Shown: piece after piece, positions 25,930-36,960 of the stretch
Layout of the letters: each line of letters begins with the position of its first letter
Numbering within the stretch: the first letter of the stretch is position 1
From: Gentiana macrophylla
Taxonomy: Eukaryota; Streptophyta; Magnoliopsida; Gentianales; Gentianaceae
Assembly: GCA_026214975.1 (NCBI GenBank)
Contig: CM047810.1
Span: 41,064,113 to 41,128,112, forward strand
DNA length: 64,000 nucleotides
Direction: 5' to 3'
Made by a program: the position numbers and the translations under genes
Notes under the pieces: generated by a model
The model's database searches: none
What the model saw: only the letters and a program-made list of their open reading frames with translations
What the model was told of the DNA's origin: nothing

Positions 25930-26385
25930 TAGAATATGTATATGGGGCGAAGGCGCGAAGCGACGGGGATCTGGCGGCGTTGGTTTCTTAGTGCCTCCAA
26001 GGCTCCGGGCTCAGGTAGCTGCTTTCTCGGTGGAGGTGATAACCTTTCTTTCAGGCTTACTCTTCCGTTCGGTGGTAGCGTGTGATGCAGTCCCTTTTGA
26101 TCATAGTCCTTATACCAGTCTTGTATGTTCGTGTCCGAGGTTATGTTTGGCCTTCATGGGGCTTTCTTTTTGTCAAAGGGCTCTAGCGAGCATAATGCTT
26201 TGACAGTAGTCTAGTTAGTATCTTTGTAATTAGTTTGTTAGCCTTAGTTTCTTTTGTTTTGTGTTGTGTTTGTGTTAGTCCGGGTGGTTTCCGACTTTGC
26301 CAGGCTTTGTCCGGCTTTTTATGCTTTCACCGGCTCTTGTCTGGCTCTCCAATAAAAGCTCTCGTATTTTCGGGGAAAAAAAGGA
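25930..26385 (+). mobile_element. Candidate LINE 3' end
   Basis: A block richer in G+C than its surroundings begins GGGGCGAAGGCGCGAAGC and ends GGCTCTCCAATAAAAGC...TTTTCGGGGAAAAAAA, resembling the polyadenylated 3' tail of plant L1-type LINEs. No coding domain is left. Confidence 0.35.
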
Positions 26386-26569
26386 ATATGTATCACCTTC
26401 AAAATCATTGTAGATGTACGTATGGTGTGAATAAATTCCAGAAATACTCTAGTTGGATGTTGGAGTGAAAATTATCCGTTTTGATCGGTTTTTACATTTA
26501 TAAAACCAATACATTTTATGGAATGACTCTTATGGGATTTCTCTCAAATTACTCTTTTACGAGATTTCT

Positions 26570-26660
26570 CTCAAATTATTGCCTCCAAAGGATTTGAACC
26601 TTCAGGTCTCAGGATCCCAGCGCTAGTCAGATAAGCTAGCTAGGCCTCATCAAGAGGTTT
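26570..26660 (-). mobile_element. tRNA-derived SINE-like element
   Basis: On the minus strand the sequence GGCCTAGCTAGCTTATC...GACTAGCGCTGGGATCC...GAAGGTTCAAATCC has the layout of a tRNA: a D-arm-like A-box region, an anticodon-loop region and a good B-box (GGTTCAAATCC). The acceptor stem does not pair cleanly, so a functional tRNA gene is unlikely. A tRNA pseudogene is the alternative. Confidence 0.45.
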
Positions 26661-26860
26661 AGTTCTATTTGATTCGCTATTTATTTAGTTTTCGAAAAAA
26701 AATTTCACCCTAGTTGGATTTTGTCCCGGATCTCATTTCTCCATTTTAGCACCAATATCTGTCCTCTAAAAAAATTAAAAATAATATAAATAAATAAAAA
26801 TCAACACAAAAACTCGTATTGTCCACTACGTTTCAAAATGTAAATTCGTTTAAATTTTTT

Positions 26861-27147
26861 AGATTTTTGTCCAGAAGGACAAAATTATCAAAAAAAAATC
26901 GGAATAGAAGGAAACTGAAATTTAATAAGGACAAAAGTAACAATTATGAAGTAACAAATATGAAGTAACAAATGTGGAATAGAGTGAATATAAAGTAACA
27001 ATTGTGAAACACAAAGTTACATTAACACTTGAAGTAACAAGTTTAAAGTAACACTTGTGATTTTTGTCCTTTATAATCATGAAAATATTCTTTTTTGTCA
27101 TTAGGCACTCCATTTATTAATTTTTTTGTCCTTGTGGACCATTCTCC
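26861..27147. mobile_element. Mutator-type MITE with internal AAGTAACA array, 287 bp
   Basis: The element is flanked by a perfect 11-bp repeat TTAAATTTTTT (26850-26860 and 27148-27158); nine of these are probably the target duplication. Its ends form inverted repeats: the left reads AGATTTTTGTCCAGAAGGAC and the right, on the other strand, reads GGAGAATGGTCCACAAGGAC. Inside, AAGTAACAA-like motifs recur about eight times between 26935 and 27055. Confidence 0.75.
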
Positions 27148-27294
27148 TTAAATTTTTTCACACGGATTAAGAAAAAATGGTTAAATTGGTTATATGTTAT
27201 TAATTTTGACGAAAAAAAAAATTCTAAAATGATATTTTACTGTAACTCATGCAAAATAAAAGTGAGTGCGCATTTTCTATAGCGATATTAATTT

Positions 27295-28215
27295 GCAGGA
27301 TTGTCTTCCCATTGCACGGAATCTGGCAAGGAGAGGCCTATGAGACAATAGGTGTCTAGCTTGCAGACAGACGGATGAGTCGGCTTGGCATGTACTGTTC
27401 CAGTGCGAGATGGCATCCAAGGTCTAGGAATTGACTACCAATCATGGTTTTGAGCAGGCAGTTAAAGCCACCGATTTATGGGATCTCTTCGGCCAGGCTC
27501 ATCAGAGGTTGACTCAACAAGAGGTTGCGGAGTTCGTTTGGGTCATATGGAAGATCTGGAAGGCACGATTCAGCACAGTTTTCGATGGGCAACCAGTGTT
27601 TATTTCTAGGATCTGGGCTACGGCACATACGGCATCCTAGGTGTACATGGTAGCGTGGGATTTGGCTCGTGGGGCTTTCCAGGGGTCTTCTCTGCCGGCT
27701 GACTGGGTGGCTCCGACCGAAGGGGAGGTGTAATGCTATGTAGATGCTTCGACAACAGACTCAGCGTCGGGAGTTGGGATGATATTTAGGGATCACCAAG
27801 GCACCATTTTGGGGGCATACTCGTTTCATTTGGAGCTTGTTGTTGAGGTGGTTCTACAGGAAATGCGAGTGATTCTCATGGCATTGGTGGAAGGGCACAT
27901 GTTGGGTCAAGCAAGCCTGATAGTGGAGAGTGATAATTTGACCCGTGTGCAAATGTTACGGAGTGTGGAGGAGGACCTTTCGCCTCTCGGGTGTTTTCGT
28001 CAGGATTGTCTAGCTCAATCAACTCATTTTGTCACCTTACAGTTTTCTTTTATGCAACGGAGGGGAAATGTCCCGGTGCATTTGCTTTCTAGGTATGGTC
28101 TTTCTAGTATGGGGTAGTCTCTTGGGGGTTCCTTCCCGTGAATGATGTTCTCTTTGTATGTTTGGCAGACTTGAATTCTTAATTCAATGCTTTAATTTGT
28201 TTTCTAAAAAAAAAA
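27295..28215 (+). mobile_element. 5'-truncated LINE: zf-RVT and RNase H relic
   Basis: One frame interrupted by several stops reads a zinc-binding RT-associated piece (DESAWHVLFQCEM at about 27373), then a TRP-rich linker (FVWVIWKIWKA), then an RNase H-like domain of the plant non-LTR type (CYVDASTT at about 27732, GVGMIFRDHQG, VVLQEMRVILMAL, IVESDN, and FSFMQRRGNVPVHLLSRYGL). It ends in an A-rich tail near 28205. Stops between pieces make it non-functional. A short second copy of the RNase H end lies at 35413-35570. Confidence 0.75.
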
Positions 28216-28586
28216 ATAAAAACAAAATTGAATGAGTATGTAATAAATGAGGATAAAATGAAAAAATGTAATAAATATTTCATAGATTTTAAATAGACTT
28301 GTAATATGAGATAAAATCAAAAAAGTAAAAGAATTTAGTAAATACCTTTTTTTTAGAGTATGTGTACGACTCTTGAATGATTTCTTTCTTTCTGCAACAC
28401 ACTGTAGAGCGTTTTCATGGAAAATAACAAGGAAATGGTATGTGCACTACACATTTGTGTAGTGCACTTTCCACAACATGCTTTATTTCCATTGATTAGA
28501 ATGATGTATTATTTATTGTGATGGGTCCCAACAAAATGAATGGTGTTGATTGTGTTGTGTAGGATGTTGTAGTAAGATGAGTGGTG
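28216..28586. other. Intergenic DNA between LINE tail and copia element
   Basis: AT-rich. A short perfect palindrome-like TGTGCACTACACATTTGTGTAGTGCAC lies at about 28441-28467. No gene was seen. Confidence 0.5.
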
Positions 28587-28591
28587 GATAT

Positions 28592-29110
28592 TGTTATGAA
28601 ACAGATGGAGATAACTTCGGATACAAGAAATAAAAACAGATGCAATCAAACGCAAATAATCAAAGGAGATAACATAAAACAAGATGAACACAGATTTAAC
28701 GTGGAAAACCTCTCTCAAAGTGAGAGAGATAAAAACCCCGGGCAGAAAAGAGATCTTTATTATTATGCACTGAGTTACAGATTTCACACACACATACAAT
28801 GCAACAACAACCGTATTTATAGGCACAAATCCCTAAACCCTAGCCGCCAGGAATATTGTCTGATCTGCCATAAATACCCTTACACGTGTCCTCCTTTTAA
28901 TGACACTGTATAGTTGTCACATAACAGAATTATCAGATGTGGGACCCTTCAGATTCGATGACTCAAGCAGACTTCACCTGGCGTGACGAAGCCTCGATAG
29001 ATTCCACCCCACTGACGCACATAATTGAATACACTTCTGAGCTGTCCAACACACAACTGAGTCTTCAGATTGATTCCACCAAATGTAGAGTTGAAGTCAC
29101 TTTACTGACA
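28592..29110 (-). repeat. 3' LTR of minus-strand copia element
   Basis: On the plus strand it starts TGTTATGAAAC and ends TTTACTGACA. A minus-strand TATAAATA is at 28814-28821. Repeat partner: 33322-33837. Confidence 0.95.
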
Positions 29111-29265
29111 AATCTCCACCTTGACTTCAACTCTTACCAGAGTCAAACAGATTGCATAACCAGATGTACTTTTACCAGATGCATTCGTCAATGCCAGATG
29201 TACTTGTACCAGACTATCTCCACAGCATCCACTGATCTGCCCTCAGTAGAGTTTCTAGAAACAGA

Positions 29266-29890
29266 TTACAAGCTTTGAATATTTAGTAAGTCCAGGCAAA
29301 GCTGAAACTTACTCTGCTGAACTGGTTTAGTGAACATGTCAGCAGGATTATCCTTGGTGCTGATGTTCTTCACTACAACCCTCTTCTCATTCCTCAAGAA
29401 ATGATACCTGACATCAATAGGCGTGGTTCTCTCATGATGAACCTGATCCTTGGCTAAACATATTTCACTTAGACTGTCACAATATATCTCAGTCTGATCC
29501 TGATGTAACCCCAAATCACTGACTAACCCCTTCAACCGAGATACCCACACATTTGCTTCAATAAGAGCCATGTATTCGCGCGATGTAGTTGATAAGGCTA
29601 TTGTAGCCTGAAGAGTAGCTTTCGGTGACCTTTGCATTTCCCAATGTAAACACATAACGATCATTGATCTTTAATCATCAACATCACTGCATAATCGGCA
29701 TCCAAGAGCTCTGTGACGGACCGATATCACCTCCATAAAAGAGACCAACATCATTTGTACCTCTCGTGTACTGAATATCCTTTAATGACTTTCGGTGTTC
29801 CTTTCCAGGTTGAGCCATAAACTCTGACAACACTGATTGCTGAGCGAGATCGAGGCCTAGTGCAAACCATGGCATACATCAGCCGCTAAT
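29266..29890 (-). pseudogene. Copia RNase H, decayed
   Basis: Copia-type RNase H read on the minus strand in two frames. It includes ATIALSTTSREYMALIEA (the T-x-x-E/Y-x-A region), YCDSLSEICLAKD and the terminal DNPADMFTKPV, then a stop at 29266-29268. An upstream frame (29684-29875) is out of register. Confidence 0.85.
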
Positions 29891-29894
29891 TGCA

Positions 29895-30912
29895 CTAGCA
29901 TATGGAACTTTGACATATACTCCTTCTCTTGGTGATTGTGAAGCACAAAGCAGACAAATGAACATTTGATGCCATAGGAGTATCTATTGGTTTTGCAGCA
30001 GACATCCTAAACTTGGCCAATATCTTCTTCACATAACCCTGCTGAGACAAAAACACTTTCTTCTGACTCCTATCTCTCCAGATCTCCATCCCTAAGATTT
30101 TCTTGGCTGCACCCAAATCCTTCATTTCAAATTCAGCACTGAGAAGGTTCTTCAGATTTTGAATATCAGACTTCCTTGTAGCAGCAATCAACATGTCATC
30201 CACATACAAGACAAGATAGATGTGAAGATCCATCTTTCAGCAGACTGTGGTATACACAACAATCATAAGGACTTCATTTGTAACCTGCTTTGAAGCATAA
30301 AGCATCAAACCTTTTATACCACTGCCTTAGAGCTTGCTTCAAACCATACAATGATTTCTTCAACTTGCAAACATAATTTTCCTTGCCAGGAACTTGAAAA
30401 CCCTCAGGTTGTGTCATGTATATCTCCTTATCCACCTCACCATGTAGAAAAACAGTTTTCACATCTAATTGCTCAAGTTCCAGATCCTGCTGTGCCGCCA
30501 TTAGTAACACCTTGATTGAAGTGTGTCTGACCACTGGTGAAAATATTTTATCAAAGTCAACCCCTTCCTTTTGACTGAATCCTCTTGCAACCAAACGTGC
30601 CTTATACCTGACCCTTTCTGCCTTAGTTATTCCTTCCTATTTCTTGAAAATCCATTTACAAGTCACAACTCCCTTGTCAGTAGGCTGTTTGACCAATTCC
30701 CAAGTCTGATTCTTCAACAACGACTCTATTTCATCTCTAATGGCAGCATGCCACTGAGATGCTTCTGTACATGTCACTACTTCCCTATAAGTAGTAGGTT
30801 CAGCAACCTCTACCTCTTCTACAACTTGGAGTGCATATCCAGCCAAATCATCATATCCATATCTCCTTGGAGGTATCCCAACATTAGATCTTCTAGGCCT
30901 GCTGGCAGCTAG
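29895..30912 (-). pseudogene. Copia reverse transcriptase, decayed
   Basis: RVT_2-type reverse transcriptase in broken frames, running from high to low coordinates. Pieces include NQTWELVKQP and CKWIFKK (30637-30846), ARGFSQKEGVDFDKIFSPVV, LEQLDVKTVFLHGEVDKEIY and YGLKQALRQWYKRFD (30274-30594), then the catalytic box LYVDDML and GMEIWRDRS (29895-30233). At least one stop and two frame changes separate them. Confidence 0.92.
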
Positions 30913-31140
30913 ACTCTGCTGATCAATGTTTGTATGATGCCCTACTTAGGTCTCAGTAGGTTGGCTTGGATCAGATTCTGGTTCGTTATCCAGATCAGTA
31001 TAGTGTTGATTTGGATCCACTGATTGTTGCATATCAGTAGACTCCACCTGAAGCTCCACCTGTTTCTCAACACTATCGAGTTCGAGATTGGATTGGACTC
31101 GGTAGACCTCCCCCATGATGAGTTTAACATAGAATTTTCA

Positions 31141-31725
31141 TCAAACACAACGCCCCTGCTTGAGGATTACTCTGGACTCTGCTGATGACCAAATCCTATA
31201 TCCTTTCACTCCATCATCATACCCTACAAACACTCCCTTCTTGGCTCTTGGCTCCAACTTCCCTTCACTAACAAGATAGTAAGATGTACTTCCAAAAACC
31301 CTTAGAACTGAGTAGTCAGCAGGCTTGCCTGACCACATCTCAAATGGTGTCTTGAGATTGATTCATGTGTGAGGACTCCTGTTGATTAAGTAGCAAGCTG
31401 TCTTAACAGCCTCTGCCCCAAAATCTCCTTGATAAACCAGCTTGAGAAAGCATACATCTTGCCTCTCCGGTAGAGTTTGATTCATCCTTTCACTACACCA
31501 TTCTCTTTGAGGTGTATTGCTTACGATATGATGTCCGGCAATACCCTCGGTTTGCACAAAATGAATCAAAATCATCATCCAGAATTCGGACCATTATCCG
31601 TCACGAAGCTTCTTGATTTTATTGCCTAACCGATTCTCCACTAGGGCCTTCCTTCGCTTGAAGTTCTTGAATGCATCACTTTTGTTCTTCATCATCACCA
31701 CCCAAGTCATCCTTGAATAGTCATC
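31141..31725 (-). pseudogene. Copia integrase, decayed
   Basis: The integrase core and C-terminal part are broken. Clear pieces are CYLINRSP (31363-31578 frame), then VFGSTSYYL and KKGVFVGYDDGVKGYRIW (31141-31338). Stops and frame changes disrupt the catalytic core, whose DNGP motif is near 31590. Confidence 0.85.
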
Positions 31726-32400
31726 TATGAATGACACAAAATATCTGTGACCACCCAATGACTCAACTTTTGATGGACCCAGTGATCTGAATGGATATAA
31801 TCAAGTGATGCCTTTGTGTTGTGCGACCTGCTTGAGAACTTACTTCTATGCAATTTCCCAAACACACAATGTTCACAAAAGTCCAGATTCTTGACCTTAT
31901 ATCCCCAAGAAAACTCTTGAAGAAAGAACACGCATACCCTTTCACCCATGTGACCAAGTCTCATGTGCCACAATTGAGTCTCTTTGAGACTAGTGAGCTG
32001 CTTGAGGATGCAACAACAAGAGTGTGCTGATCTGATAGATCCTTGTAATATATACAAGGTTCCCCTCTTGATGCCTTTGAGGACTACAACTGAATCTTTG
32101 AAGACATTCAGTTGTCCACCTTCACCCTTGAAATTGAACGCCTTGCTGTCCAGTAGACTAAGAGATACCAAATTCTTGGTCATCTGTGGAACATGTCTTA
32201 CATCTTTCAGTGTACAGAATTTACCATCCTCTGTCCTTAACTTTACTAAGCCAATTCCCACAACTTTGCAAACCTTGTTGTTGGCCTTATAGATTTGACC
32301 ACCATCTATCTAATCATAAGTAGAAAACCACTCCATGTTTGGACAAATATGGTAGGATGCTCCAGAATCAAGTATCCACACATCATTATGGTGTGTAGAA
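31725..32400 (-). pseudogene. Copia protease and GAG-pre-integrase region, decayed
   Basis: The protease active-site motif reads LDSGAS near 32359-32372. It is followed by VRHVPQMTKNLVSLSLLDS and the GAG-pre-integrase box LWHMRLGHMGERV with the zinc-binding His and Cys region (CEHCVFGKLH). A stop lies between the protease and the 32261 frame. Confidence 0.88.
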
Positions 32401-32479
32401 TCTCCTGCAACTAGAACCAGATCCTCATCAGATTGCTCAGTAGCCAAGGCTACTGTGCCAGAATTGCCTTCCTGCTGTT

Positions 32480-33204
32480 TCTTCTTCCTTGGACAATTGG
32501 ACTTCTAATGTCCCTGATCCTTACAATAATTACAGACATCAGTAGACTTAGGACCTTTGGACCCTGACTTCTTTTTCTTCTTCTGTCCATATCCATTTCG
32601 CCTATTACTGCTAGCTACTAGCCCAGCAGCCTGACTGTCTGTCCCAGTAGCCTTGTGTCTAAGCTCCCTGGCATGTAAGGCAGACCTCACATCCTTCAAA
32701 GCTACTGTATCCTTCCCAACTATGAAAGGCGCACAAAGTTTTCATTTGATGCGGTAATGACACCAACGGGATTAGGAGTGCATCTTTATCTTCAATTTTA
32801 ACATCAATATTCCTTAAATCAAGTAATATTGTGTTCAATTTGGTCAAGATGTTCCCTCAGTGGACTCCCTTCATGCATCTTCAGACTGAACAACCTCTGT
32901 TTCAACAACAACTTGTTGGTCAGTAACTTGGTCATATACAGGCTTTCAAGCTTCTTCCACAACTTGGGTGCGGTGTCTTCTCAAAGAATCTTCAAGTGAT
33001 AACATCATCAGATAAGTACAACATGATGGTTGAATGTGCTTTCTCTTCCAGGTGGCAAAATCTGCTGCTGCATCTGTATTTTGTTTGTCGATAAAGATTC
33101 CACGAACCCCTGTTGTTTCAACGATTGCACGATCTTGATTTGCCCTGCAGACAAAAAGCGCTCCTTCCTGTAAATTTATCGACTTTCACGTTTACTGCTG
33201 ACAT
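32480..33204 (-). pseudogene. Copia gag, decayed
   Basis: A likely start ATG lies at 33204 (MSAVNVKVDKF), about 105 bases inside the primer site. A UBN2-type gag body with frame breaks follows, then a lysine-rich stretch and a zinc knuckle CNYCKDQGH whose remainder (NCPRKK) lies after an in-frame stop near 32505. Confidence 0.8.
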
Positions 33205-33307
33205 CTTTTCTTGCTAAAGATCACAACTTTATCACAGATCCTAGCACCTTGTTGAAGGTCTTGGTGAAGATGAAGTTGATCGTACAGATTGTTTTCTCTA
33301 GAACCTT

Positions 33308-33319
33308 GCTCTGATACCA
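33308..33319 (-). other. Primer binding site (initiator Met tRNA), minus-strand copia
   Basis: The minus strand reads TGGTATCAGAGC, two bases inside the 5' LTR. It sets the orientation of the element. Confidence 0.93.
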
Positions 33320-33321
33320 CT

Positions 33322-33837
33322 TGTTATGAAACAGATGGAGATAACTTCAGATACAAAAAATAGAAACAAATGCAATCAAACGCAAATAATCAAAGGAGAT
33401 AACAGAAAACAAGATGAACACAGATTTAACGTGGAAAACCTCTCTCAAAGTGAGAGAGATAAAAAACCACGGGCAGAAAAAAGATCTTTATTATATGCAC
33501 TGAGTTACAGATTTCAGACACACAGACAATGCAACAACAACTGTATTTATATGCACAAATCCCTAAACCCTAGCCGCCAGGAATATTGTCTGATCTGCCA
33601 TAAATACCCTTACATGTATCCTCCTTTTAATGACACTGTATAGCTGTCACATAACATAATTATCAGATGTGGAACCTGCTTTGATTCGATGACTCGCAGA
33701 CTTCACCTCTTGTGAAGCCTCAATAGACTCCACCCTTTTGACGCACAGAATTGAATACACTTCTCAGGTGTCCAACACACAGCTGAGCCTTCAGATTGAT
33801 TCCACCAAATGTAGAATTTTAAGTCACTTTACTGACA
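33322..33837 (-). repeat. 5' LTR of minus-strand copia element
   Basis: Partner of 28592-29110. A minus-strand TATAAATA is at 33544-33551. Differences from the other LTR include several single-base changes and 1-3 base indels. Confidence 0.95.
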
Positions 33838-33971
33838 GATTTATCACTACTCAAATAACAAACACGCATGCTGAGACCCATATGCACATAAGACCCCATT
33901 TTCATCATAGATGATGCTACGCCTACAAAGTATCCAATGTTTTTGTTCGCAAATGAAATGACAAATAGATA

Positions 33972-34235
33972 CTTCCTCCGTTTTAAAATAACTGATGTAG
34001 TTGTCAAAATTATTTGTTCCATTTTATGTGAGACAGTTACATTTCCAATGCAGTATTTATTGTATTTTTCTTTGTTTTACTTTTATTTATTACAACATGA
34101 GAAATGAAAAACAAGGCTAAATTAATTATACTCAAGGGCTTTTTAGCCATTTCATTCTTAAAGTCAATACATTAATTTACTTTTTTAATATGTGTGTTTT
34201 TGATAACTGCATCAGATAAATTGGAACGGAAGGAA
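33972..34235. mobile_element. Stowaway-type MITE, 264 bp
   Basis: TA flanks both ends (33970-33971, 34236-34237). The left terminus CTTCCTCCGTTTTAAAATAA and the complement of the right terminus TTCCTTCCGTTCCAATTTAT are related inverted repeats followed by CTGATG on each side. This fits Tc1/mariner-derived Stowaway MITEs. Confidence 0.75.
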
Positions 34236-34571
34236 TATATCTTATTTGATTTAACTCATGTTGACAAATAACAGTCTATTGTGTTGTAGTATTTTGAATG
34301 TCAGATAAGTTATTGTATTTTCTTTATAGAAGCAGATAGTACTTTTAGACATTTAATTTTTGACAATTGATATTTGACAAACCTTACGTATTTATGCAGG
34401 TTTCTTTGAATTTATGTGTATCATCTAAAATAAATTTATATTGTTATATATATACTTTTAAATGTTTTAGCCCATTTTGACTTTTGTTTTTAGGTTAATA
34501 ATTTTTTATTTTCTACTATAGTAATATAATTTTCTTGCCGTGTATGGAAGTCTTACTATATTCTCTTTAAC

Positions 34572-35127
34572 ATGTGTATGTGGATCGAACCACATAAATT
34601 TGAAATTCTGGTTTTTATTCTGTTAATTATTTGGTGTTACCGTTATTAGATGTTTTGTTTTTTTTTTTTTTTTTTCTGTTACCTTAAGGGCTAAAGTAAA
34701 TTAACTACGTAATATATTCTACAATAGGAAGGGTTTGTGCCACTTGTGTACGTGGGCGGAGGTCACCACTCAAATTTCTAAAAAATAAATTGCGAAACAT
34801 TGTCGTTTTGATAAAAAAAAAAATCAATTTCGACCTATTACCCGCCCAACTCAGTTCTGACCCGGAAATTTTGACCTAATTACCTGTCAAACCTGGAAAT
34901 TTTGACATAATTATTCGCCCAACCTGAAATTTTTTTACGGTTAATATATTTTGTGATGAGATGAATGCATTTGAATTTTGGCTATGGATCCGCCACTGCT
35001 GGTGTATGTAGATCACATGGATCGAACCACGTATATTTATTGTTTTGTATATCTATTCTGTTAATTATTTTGTGTTACCATCAACATATGTTTTGTTTTT
35101 TTCATTTTCCGTTACCTTAATGGCTCA
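34572..35127 (+). repeat. Dispersed direct repeat pair of about 125 bp
   Basis: 34572-34695 and 35002-35127 share GGATCGAACCAC, ATTCTGTTAATTATTT-GTGTTACC, ATGTTTTGTTTTTTT and CCGTTACCTTAA-GGCT in the same order. Between them a GACCCGGAAATTTTGACC phrase repeats (34858-34930). They may be the two ends of one small element or a local duplication. Confidence 0.65.
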
Positions 35128-35410
35128 TTTGTTACGAATGAATGGAATAGAATGAAATGAAATGACAGGAATGGAATGAAATAATTTATTCCATTCATGC
35201 GTTTGTTATGCATTATAATAGAATATCACTATTCAATTCCAACGTTTGTTATCGGTATAATAGTATGAAAATTTACAATTCCTTTGTTTGGAAAAATAGA
35301 AAGTTTGATGGAAATAAATTTAAATTTCTATGTTTTTTTATAAGGAAATCTCCAATTCTGTATGTCTCAGGAATATGATGGAATGAAATGATTTTTCCAG
35401 TGTTTGTATA
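35128..35410. repeat. MITE-like AT-rich region with AATGGAATGAAA motifs
   Basis: GGAATGGAATGAAATAATTTATTCCATTC forms a hairpin, and GGAATGAAATG motifs recur near the right end (35380). Such sequences are common in small plant DNA transposons, but the termini are not defined. Confidence 0.3.
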
Positions 35411-35412
35411 TA

Positions 35413-35570
35413 ATTATAAGGTTGGAGCAGGACCTTTCGCCCCTCGGGTGTTTTCGTCAGGATTGTCTAGCTCAATCAACTCATTTTTTCACCTTACAGT
35501 TTCTTTAATACAACAGAGGGGGAATGTCCCGGTGCATTTGCTTTCTAGGTTTGGTCTTTCTAGTATACTC
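35413..35570 (+). mobile_element. Second, shorter copy of the LINE RNase H 3' part
   Basis: It matches about 27970-28112 closely, including GACCTTTCGCC-CTCGGGTG and GTCCCGGTGCATTTGC, with small indels that break the frame. It lies 7.4 kb from the first copy. Confidence 0.85.
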
Positions 35571-36890
35571 TTGAGGGTCCTGATGACGCTTAAAATAGTC
35601 TATCCAACGGCATCATCATTCTATCCATTATTAGCTAAAAATAGTTGTTTTGACCTATAAATGTGAACCATTTGAGTTGAATATCATATGTCGGGTTCGT
35701 GAGTCGAGTATTTGCATTTAACGTTTATTCTCTCATATTTCATATTATTTCGCGCGTTATTTGATTATTTTCAGGATACGAAATATTGGGCTGAGCATTG
35801 TGGACAATTCTGAAGTGGACTGAACGAAAGGATTGGGCCTAGGGTATTCCAGAACCTTCCAAGCTAAGTCGGCAGAAAGAAAAAGACTAAATACCCCCAA
35901 ATAATCGAGAGATACCGCCGTGTTACCGAGTCTCGAGAATCTTCCGAAACGCGTTTTCTTGGATGAGGGGTAGTTCTAGGTGTATCTAAGTCGTTTTATT
36001 TAGCTATAAATAAGAGGCATCGCCTCAGAATTCAGTGTAAAATTTTCAAGACAAGTATTATGAAATAAAAGTTCTTTGTTTGTTATTATGAGTTCTAGTG
36101 AGGAGAGGATGGATTCGCCACCTAGGAAGAGATCCGAGGGAGATCTACACTTATCTTTGAGAGTATGATTTTCTGTCTTTTCCAAGATTTAGATCTGTCG
36201 TTGTTCTATTTGACTAGTATGTGCTAATTGTTTCTTTAGTTTAATTATGTAGTAGTTAGTTTATTTTACACCATGTTTGTATAGATCTGATTCGTGGGTG
36301 AAGAAATCATGACATAGTGATTGTGTTCTTCATATCTGTGATGGTCTATATCGCTAGATCTGAATACCTAGTAAAAAACTAGTTCATGATAATGGACGCC
36401 AGCTACGTTGATCGACATATTTAATTTACATGTTAGTAGCCTGATCAACTATTTTCATGTCATCGTAAATTAGCATGAAGGACTGTTAGTGAAGTGTTAA
36501 TTTGGACATTGTCTTGATGCATGCTAGTCATAGTCGATAGCTGCCTAGGGAGGTTTTCTGTCTTGAACCAAAAACTCTAAAACTTAATGCATGTGAACTA
36601 ATACAACTAACGAAAAAGGTTAATTGCATATAGATTGTCAGTTGTCCTTATAGTGGGAGTAGATAGGGTTAGGAGTTGCACCCGTAGCAGTCAATGAATT
36701 AAAATTTACCAACAGGAATGACTATTGTATGTGTGGGGGGAATAACTAATCACTTATAATTAGACTAATACATTAAAAACTCTCGTTTTCTCCGTTTGAA
36801 CTTGCATAATCTTTCTGGTTTATTGTTACCAATTTACTTCTGTCTATATTATAGTTGGTCGTAGACCGTTGTCGTGACAATATCAATGTA
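35571..36890. other. Intergenic DNA with a possible LTR promoter
   Basis: A TATAAATAAG at 36004-36013 is followed by GAATTCAGTG and an AATAAAAG signal at 36065, spacing seen in gypsy LTRs. No second LTR or primer site was identified. There is no gene. Confidence 0.35.
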
Positions 36891-36960
36891 ACGCCCTTAG
36901 ACCCCGGGCCTGTGTAGGGCTAAATGAGTTATAAATGTTCCTGTCAACTGCTTAGACCGC

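Larger units (their letters stand above)
28592..33837 (-). mobile_element. Ty1/copia LTR retrotransposon, nearly complete, inactivated
   Basis: 5246 bp, on the minus strand. LTRs are 28592-29110 (3' LTR) and 33322-33837 (5' LTR), each TG...CA and about 517 bp, with a few dozen differences by eye. The primer binding site for initiator Met tRNA is at 33308-33319 (minus strand TGGTATCAGAGC) and the polypurine tract is at about 29111-29124. The flanks are GATAT (28587-28591) and GATTT (33838-33842), a target duplication with one mismatch. Gag, protease, integrase, RT and RNase H are all present in the copia order but broken by stops and frameshifts. Confidence 0.95.

Noticed and set aside
25991..26468. 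Plus-strand frames of 70-77 codons
   Set aside because: They lie in the candidate LINE 3' region and lack any recognisable domain.
28581..29278. Plus-strand frames of 110 and 113 codons
   Set aside because: They lie in the LTR of the minus-strand copia element; a similar frame recurs in the other LTR (33326-33643).
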